From: Metaclostridioides mangenotii
Lineage (GTDB): Bacteria > Bacillota > Clostridia > Peptostreptococcales > Peptostreptococcaceae
Direction: 5' to 3'
NCBI RefSeq assembly: GCF_018917235.1
Contig: NZ_JAHLOF010000008.1
Location: 1-64,000 of the forward strand
Length of the DNA: 64,000 bases
Shown here one piece after another: positions 40,120 to 49,299 of this stretch. The notes beneath the pieces are model-generated. The model saw only the letters and a list, made by a program, of their open reading frames with translations. It was not told the origin of the DNA and made no database searches. Position numbers and translations under genes: made by a program. Numbering within the stretch: the first letter of the stretch is position 1; each line of letters begins with the position of its first letter.

Positions 40120-42696
40120 CTAGTCAACAACTGATATTTGCTTCCATTTAAATCCGTAATTATCTGAGTACTTCCAAACCTCTGCTACAGCTGTTGGGAT
40201 TATTGAAAGTGAAATGACTATTACCCAGTGTCCCATACCTATTGTAGTCAATCCAAGCATACCACCTATAGATGGAATTGTAACAAGTAGCACCAAAGAT
40301 ATCATCATACCAACTGCACTAACAACCAAAGGCCAATTATCACTTATAGTACGCTCAAATATTGACTTTCTACTTCTGACAGTGAATATATGCATAATTG
40401 ATGTCAATCCTAAGACTAAGAATGCCATTGTCTGACCTATCATAGGTGATGAATCTATTCCAGAAATAAATCTTGTAGACATTCCAGTATAGTAAGCAAG
40501 AAGTACTACAAGAGAACAAATAAGAGTTTGGCGTACAATTACTTTCATTAGTCCACCACTAAAAATACTTTCCTCTCGTTTTATAGGGTCGTTTTGCATA
40601 ATCCTTGAATCAGAAGATTCCTTTGCCAACTGTAGTCCTGGTATACCATCTCCAAGTACATTTATTAATAGCAACATAACTGGTGTTACTAAAACTCCCC
40701 ATCCAACTATTTGGGCGAAAAGCATAACTAGTATTTCCGATAAATTACATACTAACAAGAAGTAAATGGTTTTACGTATATTGGAGTAAACCATACGTCC
40801 CTCATGTACAGCCTCAACTATAGTCGCAAAATTATCATCAGTTAATACAATATCTGATGCGCTTTTGGCTACCTCTGTTCCAGTATTACCCATGGCTATC
40901 CCTACATCTGCTGCTTTTAAGGCTGGGGCATCGTTAACACCATCACCGGTCATTGCAACAACTTCTCCATTTTTTTGCCATGCTTCTACTATTCTAATTT
41001 TATCTTCTGGGGAAACTCTTGCATATACTGAATAATCTTTTACTGTACTCTCAAGCTCCTTATCTGACATTTCTGATAATTGAGAACCTGTTAATACCTT
41101 CTGCCCCTTTGGCAATATACCAATATCTTTAGCTATAGCTCCTGCTGTAGTCGCATGGTCACCTGTAATCATAATCGTTCGTATACCCGCTTCTTTTGCT
41201 TTTTCTATAGCTTTTGCTGCTTCTGGTCTTGGTGGATCAATCAAACCAATCATACCTAGCAAAGTAAGGTCTTTTTCTACATCCTCAATTTTATCTTCAT
41301 CAGGCAGATAGTCTAAACGTTTAATACCTAGAGCAATTACTCTGAGTGCGTCTTCAGCAAATGAATCGTGCACTTCTTTTATTTTTATATCTATGTCTTT
41401 TTTTGAATGATCTAGAGGTATTCTATCTAATGCACCCTTAGTAAGTACAATATAACTACCATCCGGATCTTTTAATACCACTGTCATCATTTTTCTCTCC
41501 GATGAGAAAGGTATTTCTGCAACTTTAGGATAACTTTCCTCTATTTGTGATTTTCTTATATTTTTTTGTTCTAAAAGACGCATTATAGCGATTTCGGTGG
41601 GATTACCAAGAAATTTAGACTTACCATCTTTCCCTGTTTCTACAGTAGCATTGCTAGCCATAGCCATCATTTTCAAGAATGTAAGCTGTCTATCGTTGAA
41701 CTCATCTGAATCACCAATTGGTTCATCTCCTACCATAAAAAGGCGTTTTATGCTCATTTGGTTTTGTGTAAGTGTCCCAGTTTTATCTGAACATATAACT
41801 GATGTGCTACCTAATGTCTCAACTGCAGGTAATTTTCTAATCAAAGCATTTTTGTCGACCATATTTTTTACCCCATGAGATAAAGATAGTGTTACGATTA
41901 AGTTTAGCGTTTCCGGAACAGCCGCAACTGCTAGTGCAACCGCCATTAAAACCATACTCCAAAAATCTTCTCCTTGTCGTAATCCTATTGTAAATAAGAA
42001 AACTGCAGACACAATTGCAATAACACTAATGTTTTTTCCAACCTTGTCTAGCCTTTTTTGTAACGGAGTTTTTCCGTGTTTTGTATTTCCTAAGAACCCA
42101 GCAATTCTACCAATTTGTGTGTCCATACCAGTTGATGTGATTACAGCTTTACCTCTCCCAGCTGTTACAAGACAACCAGAAAACACCATATTAATCTGAT
42201 CCCCAATTGGAATTTTACCAGATAATTCAACTGATGAGTCCTTCTCTGATGGATCACTTTCTCCGGTAAGGGATGATTCATCTACTTCTAGCCCAATGCT
42301 TTCTATTAGGCGGGCATCTGCTGGTACAAGAGATCCAGATTCTAGTAAAACAATATCACCTGGAACAAGTTTAGATGTGTCGAGTTCTTTCTGAATTCCT
42401 TCACGTAATACAATACACGTAGGACTATTTAAATCTGATAACGCATCGAGCGCTTTTTCTGCCTTTCCCTCTTGCGTTATTGCAAGTACCAAATTCATAA
42501 TAACAATTGATACAATAACCATTGGCTCAATAAACCCATGGCCCTCTTTTATGGCTAACATAAATGATAAGGCAGCTGCCATTATCAAAATTATCGTCGA
42601 TACATCTTTTAAATGCCTGAGGATTGTTTTGCAAAGCCCATCTTTTTTCTGCTCTGAAAATACATTTTTACCATATTCGATTAATCGTTTCTCCAC
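40120..42696 (-). CDS. Calcium-transporting P-type ATPase (P2 class), N-terminus beyond the first possible start
   Basis: 858 residues from GTG 42696. The phosphorylation site is CSDKTGTLTQNQM, actuator motif LTGESDPSEK, hinge MTGDGVNDAPALK. M4 carries PET and M6 NVLGDGIPG, placing the Ca2+-site Glu, Asn and Asp. It would export Ca2+ (possibly Mn2+) across the membrane. Homology to the cation ATPase N-terminal domain continues another 29 codons upstream (FYEFNVDEVVEKFEVDIDKGLSS) to about 42781. There the frame meets GAGAGG and ATGATG out of phase by one base. So the gene either starts at ATT or carries a one-base frameshift at codon 4-5. MarR-type palindromes lie directly upstream. Confidence 0.88.
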   Translation of the reverse strand: MEKRLIEYGKNVFSEQKKDGLCKTILRHLKDVSTIILIMAAALSFMLAIKEGHGFIEPMVIVSIVIMNLVLAITQEGKAEKALDALSDLNSPTCIVLREGIQKELDTSKLVPGDIVLLESGSLVPADARLIESIGLEVDESSLTGESDPSEKDSSVELSGKIPIGDQINMVFSGCLVTAGRGKAVITSTGMDTQIGRIAGFLGNTKHGKTPLQKRLDKVGKNISVIAIVSAVFLFTIGLRQGEDFWSMVLMAVALAVAAVPETLNLIVTLSLSHGVKNMVDKNALIRKLPAVETLGSTSVICSDKTGTLTQNQMSIKRLFMVGDEPIGDSDEFNDRQLTFLKMMAMASNATVETGKDGKSKFLGNPTEIAIMRLLEQKNIRKSQIEESYPKVAEIPFSSERKMMTVVLKDPDGSYIVLTKGALDRIPLDHSKKDIDIKIKEVHDSFAEDALRVIALGIKRLDYLPDEDKIEDVEKDLTLLGMIGLIDPPRPEAAKAIEKAKEAGIRTIMITGDHATTAGAIAKDIGILPKGQKVLTGSQLSEMSDKELESTVKDYSVYARVSPEDKIRIVEAWQKNGEVVAMTGDGVNDAPALKAADVGIAMGNTGTEVAKSASDIVLTDDNFATIVEAVHEGRMVYSNIRKTIYFLLVCNLSEILVMLFAQIVGWGVLVTPVMLLLINVLGDGIPGLQLAKESSDSRIMQNDPIKREESIFSGGLMKVIVRQTLICSLVVLLAYYTGMSTRFISGIDSSPMIGQTMAFLVLGLTSIMHIFTVRSRKSIFERTISDNWPLVVSAVGMMISLVLLVTIPSIGGMLGLTTIGMGHWVIVISLSIIPTAVAEVWKYSDNYGFKWKQISVVD

Positions 42697-42810
42697 AGTA
42701 TCTGAAGAAAGCCCCTTATCAATATCTACCTCAAACTTTTCTACTACTTCATCTACATTAAATTCATAAAATCTAATAATACATCATTCCTCTCGATTAA
42801 TTTTTTGTAA

Positions 42811-42831
42811 ATAGATAGATAATCTACCTAT
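42811..42831. promoter_or_regulatory. MarR-type operator upstream of the P-ATPase gene
   Basis: ATAGATAGAT and ATCTACCTAT arms around one central base. It shares the TAGAT-n-ATCTA core with the sites at 42868-42892 and 43545-43574. Confidence 0.55.
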
Positions 42832-42867
42832 TTATATACAGAAAATCTACCTAATTTTGTATAAATT

Positions 42868-42892
42868 AATTAAGTAGAATATCTACTTAATT
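42868..42892. promoter_or_regulatory. Second MarR-type operator, long palindrome
   Basis: AATTAAGTAGA and TCTACTTAATT arms around ATA; 22 of 25 bases are self-complementary. It lies between the marR terminator and the ATPase, where the ATPase promoter is expected. Confidence 0.6.
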
Positions 42893-42898
42893 TTTTAA

Positions 42899-42932
42899 TA
42901 TAATAGCAGGTATTTACCTGCTATTATATTTT
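42899..42932. terminator. Terminator of the marR gene
   Basis: ATAATAGCAGGTA and TACCTGCTATTAT arms with T-rich flank directly after the marR stop. Confidence 0.7.
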
Positions 42933-43387
42933 TATCGCTTAGATTCTTCTGGGAGGTTATGGCAAACTTTAGCCAATAATTGAATTAATGTTTCTTTTTC
43001 CTCCTGCGTCAATCCGCACTGAAGTGCCTGCTCAATATTAAAAAATACACTTCTAACTTCTTTTACGAGTTTTTCTCCTTTATTTGTCACTGACAACACC
43101 ATGGCTCTAGCGTCATCTTTTCGCGTTGTACGGGTAATATATCCTTTATCTTCTAATCCCCTTAATATGCTAGTGACTGATGGTCCTTTGAGATGCATAA
43201 TGTCCTCTAAAATTCTACGACTTATCTCTGTACCATCGTTGATACTATCATATATCACGCTCAGAAGGCGTCCCTGCTGGTTTGTAATTTCAAGTGATTT
43301 TAAAGTTTGATCACCCATATAGTAAAGCTCATGAGATATGCTTCTAACATAATATCCCAAGGATTCATCTTTACCTCTTCCAACCAT
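42932..43387 (-). CDS. MarR-family regulator, probably of the P-ATPase
   Basis: 151 residues with the winged helix at 40-105: NQQGRLLSVIYDSINDGTEISRRILEDIMHLKGPSVTSILRGLEDKGYITRTTRKDDARAMVLSVTNKG. The D-R wing motif is present as DDARA. ATG 43387 is preferred over GTG 43396 because AAGAGGTG overlaps the latter. Palindromes with GTAGAT/ATCTAC halves occur before this gene and before the ATPase gene, implying autoregulation and control of the transporter. The ligand is unknown. Confidence 0.88.
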   Translation of the reverse strand: MVGRGKDESLGYYVRSISHELYYMGDQTLKSLEITNQQGRLLSVIYDSINDGTEISRRILEDIMHLKGPSVTSILRGLEDKGYITRTTRKDDARAMVLSVTNKGEKLVKEVRSVFFNIEQALQCGLTQEEKETLIQLLAKVCHNLPEESKR

Positions 43388-43544
43388 AATATTCACCTCT
43401 TAATATTTTAAACCAATATAAAAATCGGCAATAAATAGTGTAATCTTGAGCTATATATACATACGGAGAATATGCTATCCGTGTATTTGCTTTTCCTCTA
43501 TCTTAATTGCATCTTACCTTTTACAAGGTATTTTCAATCGCTTT

Positions 43545-43574
43545 TAGGTAGATCTTCTACGTAGATTACCTACT
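43545..43574. promoter_or_regulatory. MarR-type operator upstream of marR
   Basis: Overlapping TAGGTAGAT, CTTCTACGTAGAT and TTACCTA elements form nested inverted repeats with the same GTAGAT half-site as the operators before the ATPase. Confidence 0.5.
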
Positions 43575-43683
43575 TATTTTAACATTTATTTTTTGATACG
43601 TCAAGTTTATATATGTTAAGAAATTGTTAATAAAAGTATTTTTTTATTTACTTTAATCATATAAAATAAAGTTTTTATTAAAA

Positions 43684-43712
43684 TAAGCTGAGAAAACTTT
43701 ATTTCTCAGCCT
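43684..43712 (-). terminator. Terminator of the 43757-44545 gene
   Basis: GCTGAGAAA and TTTCTCAGC arms, followed on the minus strand by a T-rich stretch. Confidence 0.6.
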
Positions 43713-43756
43713 ACAAAATATCCTTATTATTTACACATTAATACACTATCAACATA

Positions 43757-44545
43757 TTATTTAATTTTAAAAACGTCATTTTTTATATAATCAAACAACC
43801 CTGTGTAAACTTCGTAATATGCAATAGTATCTTTTGACGTAACCTTTACATAATCTCTTCCCATCGTCTCTACCTTAATTTTATAATTTTCACCCTCTAT
43901 ATCTATGGTAAAATTATATTCACTTCTATTTTTACTTTTTTCAGGTTGCACTTTTCCAACAAGTCTTTTAGCTATCATTTTATGAGATAGATCATCAAAT
44001 TTCCATTTGTGAATCTTGTTAACTTCTTTTCCATTTGTTATCTGTACTGTCTTCCAACTCTTGTATTGGCTTACTAGATCAAATGAAGTATACAAACTCT
44101 TATCTATAAGATCTTTAAACTCTTTTTTCGTGTTTATTGGAATTTTATAGTATTCCTCTTTGCTTACAGTGTAAACCCTAAAGTAATCGAAATCTGTAGA
44201 GAATTTTATACCATCATCTGAATATCCCTCGTATATCGGATGATATGATTCAGCATTTCTTACCTTTTTAAACTCTATAAATGAATAAAGGATCTCTTTC
44301 CATGAATCTTCTTCAATTTTCACATCTGAAACTTTATCATCTGATATGTAAATTTTCTCTTTTTCCTTCAATTGAGTTAAAAGGGATTTATTACTTTCTT
44401 CTTGGCTCACAACTTTTTTAGGAATATTATCTGTTTTCTTATCCATAGTTGTCCCAAATTTAAAAGCAATAAAATATACTATAAAGAATGCGATTATTCC
44501 TATTAATAATGCGACAGGTTTCTTTAACTTCCTTTTTTTAGCCAT
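43757..44545 (-). CDS. Membrane-anchored protein of unknown function
   Basis: 262 residues. A basic N-terminus (KKRKLKKP) and one membrane segment (VALLIGIIAFFIVYFIAFKFG) place the rest outside the cell. The extracellular part is beta-rich and aromatic (FDYFRVYTVSKEEYYKIP, KWKFDDLSHKMIAKRLVGKVQ, YKIKVETMGRDYVKV) with no recognised motif. GGGGG precedes ATG 44545. It is a single-gene unit. Conserved neighbours do not suggest a function. Confidence 0.75.
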   Translation of the reverse strand: MAKKRKLKKPVALLIGIIAFFIVYFIAFKFGTTMDKKTDNIPKKVVSQEESNKSLLTQLKEKEKIYISDDKVSDVKIEEDSWKEILYSFIEFKKVRNAESYHPIYEGYSDDGIKFSTDFDYFRVYTVSKEEYYKIPINTKKEFKDLIDKSLYTSFDLVSQYKSWKTVQITNGKEVNKIHKWKFDDLSHKMIAKRLVGKVQPEKSKNRSEYNFTIDIEGENYKIKVETMGRDYVKVTSKDTIAYYEVYTGLFDYIKNDVFKIK

Positions 44546-44831
44546 TTAGAACCCCCTAGTAATTTTATCATAAAATTATTATATAACTTTTTAACTTATT
44601 TTTTAAGACTCTATTTATTTAACCACTATTATACCAAATATACTAGATACTGTCTTATTATATACATATGACTCAAAAAGTAAATACATATGAAAATTTA
44701 TTGACTATAAAATTTATTGTTAAATCTAAGTAGAGCATTAATAAATAAATTAAAAACTAAAAGAGCTACCTCTTTTGCGAAAATTCACCTTAGTAAAATC
44801 ACATATGAGATAGCTCTGTATTAATTCTAAA

Positions 44832-45947
44832 TTATATTTCTTTTACTATTTCTATAAGCATATTAGCTGAATTATATAAATCTTTAATAGCTATATACTC
44901 ATTAAGTGTATGTGCATTTTTCATACCTACTCCAAGGTTTATAGCTAGGATACCATTTCTATTTAATATGTTAGTATCACTACCACCACCAGAAGCTCCT
45001 GTATAAGCTTCTATACCCATGTTGGCAAAAGCTTTTTTAGCTAATTTAACTATGTCTGAATCAACATCTACATTAAGTGGAGGATACACTCTATCCACAT
45101 TTATTTCAACTTCTGCATTATAGTCCTCTGCAGCTTTTTTAAATGTATCAACCATGTGCTTTGTTTGTACATCAAGCTTTTCTTCACTTAAACTTCTAGC
45201 TTCAGCATCTATTTCAACTAGATCTGTTACTATATTTGTTGCTGATCCACCCTTTATCATGCCTATATTAGCTGTAGTATTCTCGTCTATTCTAAGTAAA
45301 GTCATATTATCTATAGCCCTTGCTGCTACCATTATTGCACTAATGCCGTTTTCTGGTTCCATACCTGCATGAGCTGTTTTTCCTTTTATTTTAACTTTTA
45401 TAACATCTTGAGATGGGGCTTCAACTATTATTTCTCCAGGCGATCCACCACTATCTAATACAAATGCGTAATCTGCATCTATCTTAGAGTAATCTAAATT
45501 TTTAGCTCCGACTAGACCACACTCTTCACACATTGATAAAACTACTTGAATATCTGTATGGTCAATATTATTTTCTTTTATATATCTTAGTGCCTCAAGT
45601 ATCGCTGCTATACCAGCTTTATCGTCTGAACCTAGTATAGTAGTTCCATCACTCTTTATGATCCCTTCAGCTTCATCAACAATTGGCTTTATTCCAAGTC
45701 CAGGTGTTACAGTGTCCATATGAGAGCTAAATAGTATCTTCTTACCGTCCTTATTACCTTTTAGAGTTGCAATTATATTACCTGTTTCTCCTCCAGTATT
45801 TTTTCCCGCATCGTCTACATAAACTGTGCACCCAATTTCTTCTAATTTTTCAATTAGAACTTTTGCAAAATCAGCTTCTTTGTAAGATAGACTGTCTATT
45901 TGCACCATTTCAAGAAATTCATTTAAAATTCTTTTCTCGTTTATCAT
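44832..45947 (-). CDS. M20-family PepT-like peptidase
   Basis: About 371 residues resembling tripeptidase T and Bacillus YqjE. Metal-site blocks: FSSHMDTVTPG, TILGSDDKAGIAAILEAL (bridging Asp), CEECGLVGAKNLD (catalytic Glu pair), DSGGSPGEI and TSGASGGGSDTNILN-like SGGGSDTN near the C-terminus; a dimerisation lobe carries GKTAHAGMEPENG. It is cytoplasmic and trims small peptides. The second ATG (45947) is preferred because GGAGG lies 8 bases before it but only 2 bases before the first ATG. Confidence 0.88.
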   Translation of the reverse strand: MINEKRILNEFLEMVQIDSLSYKEADFAKVLIEKLEEIGCTVYVDDAGKNTGGETGNIIATLKGNKDGKKILFSSHMDTVTPGLGIKPIVDEAEGIIKSDGTTILGSDDKAGIAAILEALRYIKENNIDHTDIQVVLSMCEECGLVGAKNLDYSKIDADYAFVLDSGGSPGEIIVEAPSQDVIKVKIKGKTAHAGMEPENGISAIMVAARAIDNMTLLRIDENTTANIGMIKGGSATNIVTDLVEIDAEARSLSEEKLDVQTKHMVDTFKKAAEDYNAEVEINVDRVYPPLNVDVDSDIVKLAKKAFANMGIEAYTGASGGGSDTNILNRNGILAINLGVGMKNAHTLNEYIAIKDLYNSANMLIEIVKEI

Positions 45948-46132
45948 ACTCATATCCTCCAGAACTAAAATAGATTTTCACCATCTATTGTAGTTTAAGT
46001 CATAACTATTATCAACATTATTATAATTATTTGTAATTTTCTATCAATAAAGTTAATGATTATTAGGAGTTTTTGAAATTATGCTATGTTTAGACTCTAT
46101 TAAATCAAAGAATTATATTAAATTTATACGAT

Positions 46133-47557
46133 TTATTTTACTATACTTCTAAGTCTTGCATCAATAAGGCACATCCAGTAACCTACATTACTATTAGATC
46201 TGTTATCTGAACTTTGGAACCTAATAAAACCAGTATTTCCATTATCAGGCTTTTCATTTTTTGCTCCTGGTATAGCATAGATATAGTGTTTTCTCTTATT
46301 GTAATCATCGTACTGCACTCCAAATAAATAATGTCTATGTTTATATGCATTTATAACGACATCACTATACATAGTATAGTTAAGAGCATTTACGTATCCT
46401 AAATTAGGCATAGAGTAACCACAAAGAGTTGTTGGATTTATATCTATCTTCCACCATCTAGTGTTGTCAATCTGATCGTCTACGAATGGCTTTACTTCTT
46501 TAAAATACTTAAGACCTTTCTTTATTTGTCTTGGCATCATAAGGGTTCCTGGTGTTTTACTTTGCTCGTGGTTTTCCACCTGTTCTTCCTCTTGTTTAGA
46601 AGTTTTATAAGATTTATTTATCACTTTTTTTCTATTACTTACATATTTAACTGGATCATCTTCCTCATCTAAGTCGTCATCTGCGTATTTTTCTCGGTAT
46701 TGTATCTTATTGAAATTGTTAAGTTCAACCATTTCATCATTACTTATATTTTCATTTTGATACAAATCATCGCCATTGTAATCTGAATTTGTATTGTCTC
46801 TTTCAAATACATCTTCTTCACTGTCCTCTAAAAACTCGTCTTCTTCATCATCGAAATAATCATCTTCTTCATCAAAATCATCTCTGTATTCACTATCTTC
46901 ATATTCAAATTCGTCTTCTTCATCAAAGTCTTCATCTCTATTGTATTCTTCTCCATATTCCTCATCATTTGATTCGTCCTCTGCTTCATCGGAATTATTA
47001 TCTTCCTCGACATAATCTACATCTTCTTCATTGTCTTCACTATCTCTACCTACATCTAATTCACTTTCGTCAGTATACTCATCATATTCCTCGTCATATT
47101 CTTCATCCTCATCATATTCTTCATACTCTTCGTCATATTCTTCTTCTTCGTCATATTCATCTTCATACTCTTCCTCTACTTCAAAAAGTATGTCCTCGTA
47201 ATTTTCAAGTTTGTTTCCCTTAAACCCTATTAGAGGTACTTTATCTTCATGTACGATTGCTATACTTTTTATATCGTCTTCATCGCCATCTAAATCTAAT
47301 ATAAATTCGCCTCTACCCTGATCATTTAATACAATCTTTCCTAAATCCAATACATCGTATTTTGTTGTTATTGCCATTGTATCGTAACCGTCTTTAATAT
47401 ACTTAAGATTTTCAACATATAATGCGACAATTGATTTACCTTCATTTACTTCCACCTTGGCAAATGCTTTAGGAAGTACTCTTTCTTTGTTCCTGAAGTT
47501 GATGTCCTTAGCTTCTAAAATTATATAGTCTCTTTTAAACTTTTTCTTAGAACTCAC
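46133..47557 (-). CDS. Highly acidic repeat protein of unknown function
   Basis: 474 residues. The N-terminal domain (1-130) is beta-rich (RDYIILEAKDINFRNKERVLPKAFAKVEV). Residues about 135-310 are an extreme low-complexity run of Glu, Asp and Tyr (EEYDEEYEEYDEDEEYDEE type). The C-terminal domain (about 335-474) is conserved-looking: LKYFKEVKPFVDDQIDNTRWWKID, YVNALNYTMYS, HYLFGVQYDDYNKRKHYIYAIPG and GYWMCLIDARL. Start is GTG 47557 after AGGGGGGAT. The acidic linker could bind cations or basic proteins. I recognise no family. Confidence 0.75.
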   Translation of the reverse strand: MSSKKKFKRDYIILEAKDINFRNKERVLPKAFAKVEVNEGKSIVALYVENLKYIKDGYDTMAITTKYDVLDLGKIVLNDQGRGEFILDLDGDEDDIKSIAIVHEDKVPLIGFKGNKLENYEDILFEVEEEYEDEYDEEEEYDEEYEEYDEDEEYDEEYDEYTDESELDVGRDSEDNEEDVDYVEEDNNSDEAEDESNDEEYGEEYNRDEDFDEEDEFEYEDSEYRDDFDEEDDYFDDEEDEFLEDSEEDVFERDNTNSDYNGDDLYQNENISNDEMVELNNFNKIQYREKYADDDLDEEDDPVKYVSNRKKVINKSYKTSKQEEEQVENHEQSKTPGTLMMPRQIKKGLKYFKEVKPFVDDQIDNTRWWKIDINPTTLCGYSMPNLGYVNALNYTMYSDVVINAYKHRHYLFGVQYDDYNKRKHYIYAIPGAKNEKPDNGNTGFIRFQSSDNRSNSNVGYWMCLIDARLRSIVK

Positions 47558-47605
47558 TTCAATCCCCCCTTAACATAATTTCTCTAAATAATATATGATT
47601 ACAAA

Positions 47606-47642
47606 GAAAAAAAAAGTACCTTCTATTTAGAAGATACTTTTG
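47606..47642 (-). terminator. Terminator overlapping the end of rsmA
   Basis: On the minus strand, AAAAGTATCTTCTA pairs with TAGAAGGTACTTTT and is followed by a long T run. The last rsmA codons and the stop lie within the stem. Confidence 0.75.
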
Positions 47643-48492
47643 AATTTACAATATTAGAAAGATTTGCGAACTCGTCTACGCTAAGAGTCTCTCCTCTTCT
47701 TTTTTCATCAATATTTGCCTCGTTAAGGATCTCTTTTAATTGCTCCTTTTCAAATATTCCAAGTCCTCCAAGTGAATTTAAAAGAGTCTTTCTTCTTTGT
47801 CCAAATGACGCTTTTACGGTTTTAAAGAATATTTCCTCATTATCTACGTTATACTTTTTCTCAGCCCTAACCCTAAGACCTATTACTATAGAATCTACAT
47901 TTGGTTGAGGAACAAACATATGCCTAGGAACTTTAGCCACTATGTCCGTATCACAATAATACTGAACTGCCACAGAAAGAGCCCCATAGTCTTTTGTACC
48001 AGGACTTGCATTCATTCTATCAGCAACTTCTTTTTGTACCATAACAACTATATCCGTTACTGGAACGTGTTCTTCTAAAAACTTCATAACAATTGGTGTA
48101 GTTATGTAGTATGGTAAATTTGCTACAAGTTTCACAGGACCACCATCAAGTTTTTCTTTTATTAAACTATGAATATCTGCTTTAAGTATATCTTCATTTA
48201 CTACCTCAACATTGTCTAGCTCTGATAGAGTATCCTTAAGAATCGGGATTAATGACTTGTCTATCTCTACAGCCACTACTTTCTTTGCTACTTTTCCCAT
48301 CTCTCTAGTCAAAGTACCTATGCCAGGTCCAACTTCAACTATATAGTCACCATCTTTTATATGTGCACCATTTACAATGCTTTCAACTATATTATCATCT
48401 ATCAAAAAATTTTGTCCTAAAGATTTTGAAAATTTAAATTTATATTTATCAACTATCTTCTTTGTTTCTTTATGAGATGAAAGTCTCTCCAT
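47623..48492 (-). CDS. rsmA: 16S rRNA adenine dimethyltransferase
   Basis: 289 residues (KsgA); dimethylates A1518 and A1519 of 16S rRNA late in 30S assembly. Signatures: KSLGQNFLIDD, VEVGPGIGTLTREM (S-adenosylmethionine loop), VVAVEIDKSLIPIL, and the catalytic NLPYYITTPIVMKFL. An earlier ATG (48504) adds four residues but overlaps the GGAGG ribosome site, so ATG 48492 is used. It follows rnmV by 31 bases, the conserved Firmicute pair. Confidence 0.96.
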   Translation of the reverse strand: MERLSSHKETKKIVDKYKFKFSKSLGQNFLIDDNIVESIVNGAHIKDGDYIVEVGPGIGTLTREMGKVAKKVVAVEIDKSLIPILKDTLSELDNVEVVNEDILKADIHSLIKEKLDGGPVKLVANLPYYITTPIVMKFLEEHVPVTDIVVMVQKEVADRMNASPGTKDYGALSVAVQYYCDTDIVAKVPRHMFVPQPNVDSIVIGLRVRAEKKYNVDNEEIFFKTVKASFGQRRKTLLNSLGGLGIFEKEQLKEILNEANIDEKRRGETLSVDEFANLSNIVNSKVSSK

Positions 48493-48523
48493 ATATGCCT
48501 CCATTTATCTTATTTTGTATATT

Positions 48524-49060
48524 TTAATTGTCTATATCATCAACGGCGTTTACAAACTCTTCTCTTGTGACTCCATAATTATTTAGTCTATTTAAAAATT
48601 GTTTTGCATTGCCATATCCTATTCCAAGTACCTTGCCTATTTTGTCTCTTCTTAATGAAGCTTCTTCATTTCCAATAAGTCCGTTTCTTACTAAATCGAC
48701 TCTATTAAATTCACTTCTATTCCCTTCTATTTCAGTCCTTACTTTTTTGATAGCAGCAATAATGCTTTCTGGAGTCGCATTTTCAATCCCTATGTCGCCA
48801 TCTTTTTTAGCTTCTTCCCTTGGTAAAAATGCATGCTTACATCCTGGAACTTCGTTTGCAATTTTCTTTCTAATTTTTTCCCCTGCAAAGTCAGGATCCG
48901 TAAAAATAATAACTCCCCTTCTCTCTTGAGCGGCTTTAATTCTCTCCATGACTCCCTTAGGAAATCCAAAACCACTCGTTGTTATAAGTTCGGCATCCAA
49001 AGCTCTCTTGACTGCTGTGACATCATCTCGTCCTTCTACTATGATTACTTCCTTTATCAT
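48524..49060 (-). CDS. rnmV: Ribonuclease M5
   Basis: 178 residues; the Toprim-domain nuclease that matures 5S rRNA. The Toprim start IKEVIIVEGRDDVTAVKRAL carries the catalytic Glu, and VIIFTDPDFAGEKIRKKI the Asp pair; the C-terminal helical part (SLRRDKIGKVLGIGYGNAKQFLNRL) binds RNA. ATG 49060 is preferred over GTG 49069 because AAGGTG overlaps the latter. It is cotranscribed with rsmA. Confidence 0.95.
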   Translation of the reverse strand: MIKEVIIVEGRDDVTAVKRALDAELITTSGFGFPKGVMERIKAAQERRGVIIFTDPDFAGEKIRKKIANEVPGCKHAFLPREEAKKDGDIGIENATPESIIAAIKKVRTEIEGNRSEFNRVDLVRNGLIGNEEASLRRDKIGKVLGIGYGNAKQFLNRLNNYGVTREEFVNAVDDIDN

Positions 49061-49180
49061 TATTAACACACCTTTAATTTTTATAATCTCTTATTCGTCA
49101 TTTTTTTCTACCATCTATTTATTCTACGTTTTTTATTTTGTATTATCAAGCTTTAGATTAAATAATTGCAATTATAAAAT

Positions 49181-49213
49181 AGGAATGATATCTATTTAGA
49201 TGTCATTCCTATC
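49181..49213 (-). terminator. Terminator downstream of the YyaL-type gene
   Basis: AGGAATGATATCTA and TAGATGTCATTCCT arms with T-rich flanks. Confidence 0.65.
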
Positions 49214-49299
49214 TCTATATGTGTGCTTTATTATAAATTTAAGTCAATTAATGTTGTCGTTAATACCTATATTTTTATTTAAAAACTCAAATCAAAAAA

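Noticed and set aside
46789..47223. Plus-strand 144-codon ORF rich in His and Leu
   Set aside because: Antisense image of the Glu/Asp/Tyr repeat region; composition is a codon artefact.
47606..47642. Possible small RNA at the rsmA 3' end
   Set aside because: The structure is fully explained as a terminator overlapping the last codons.
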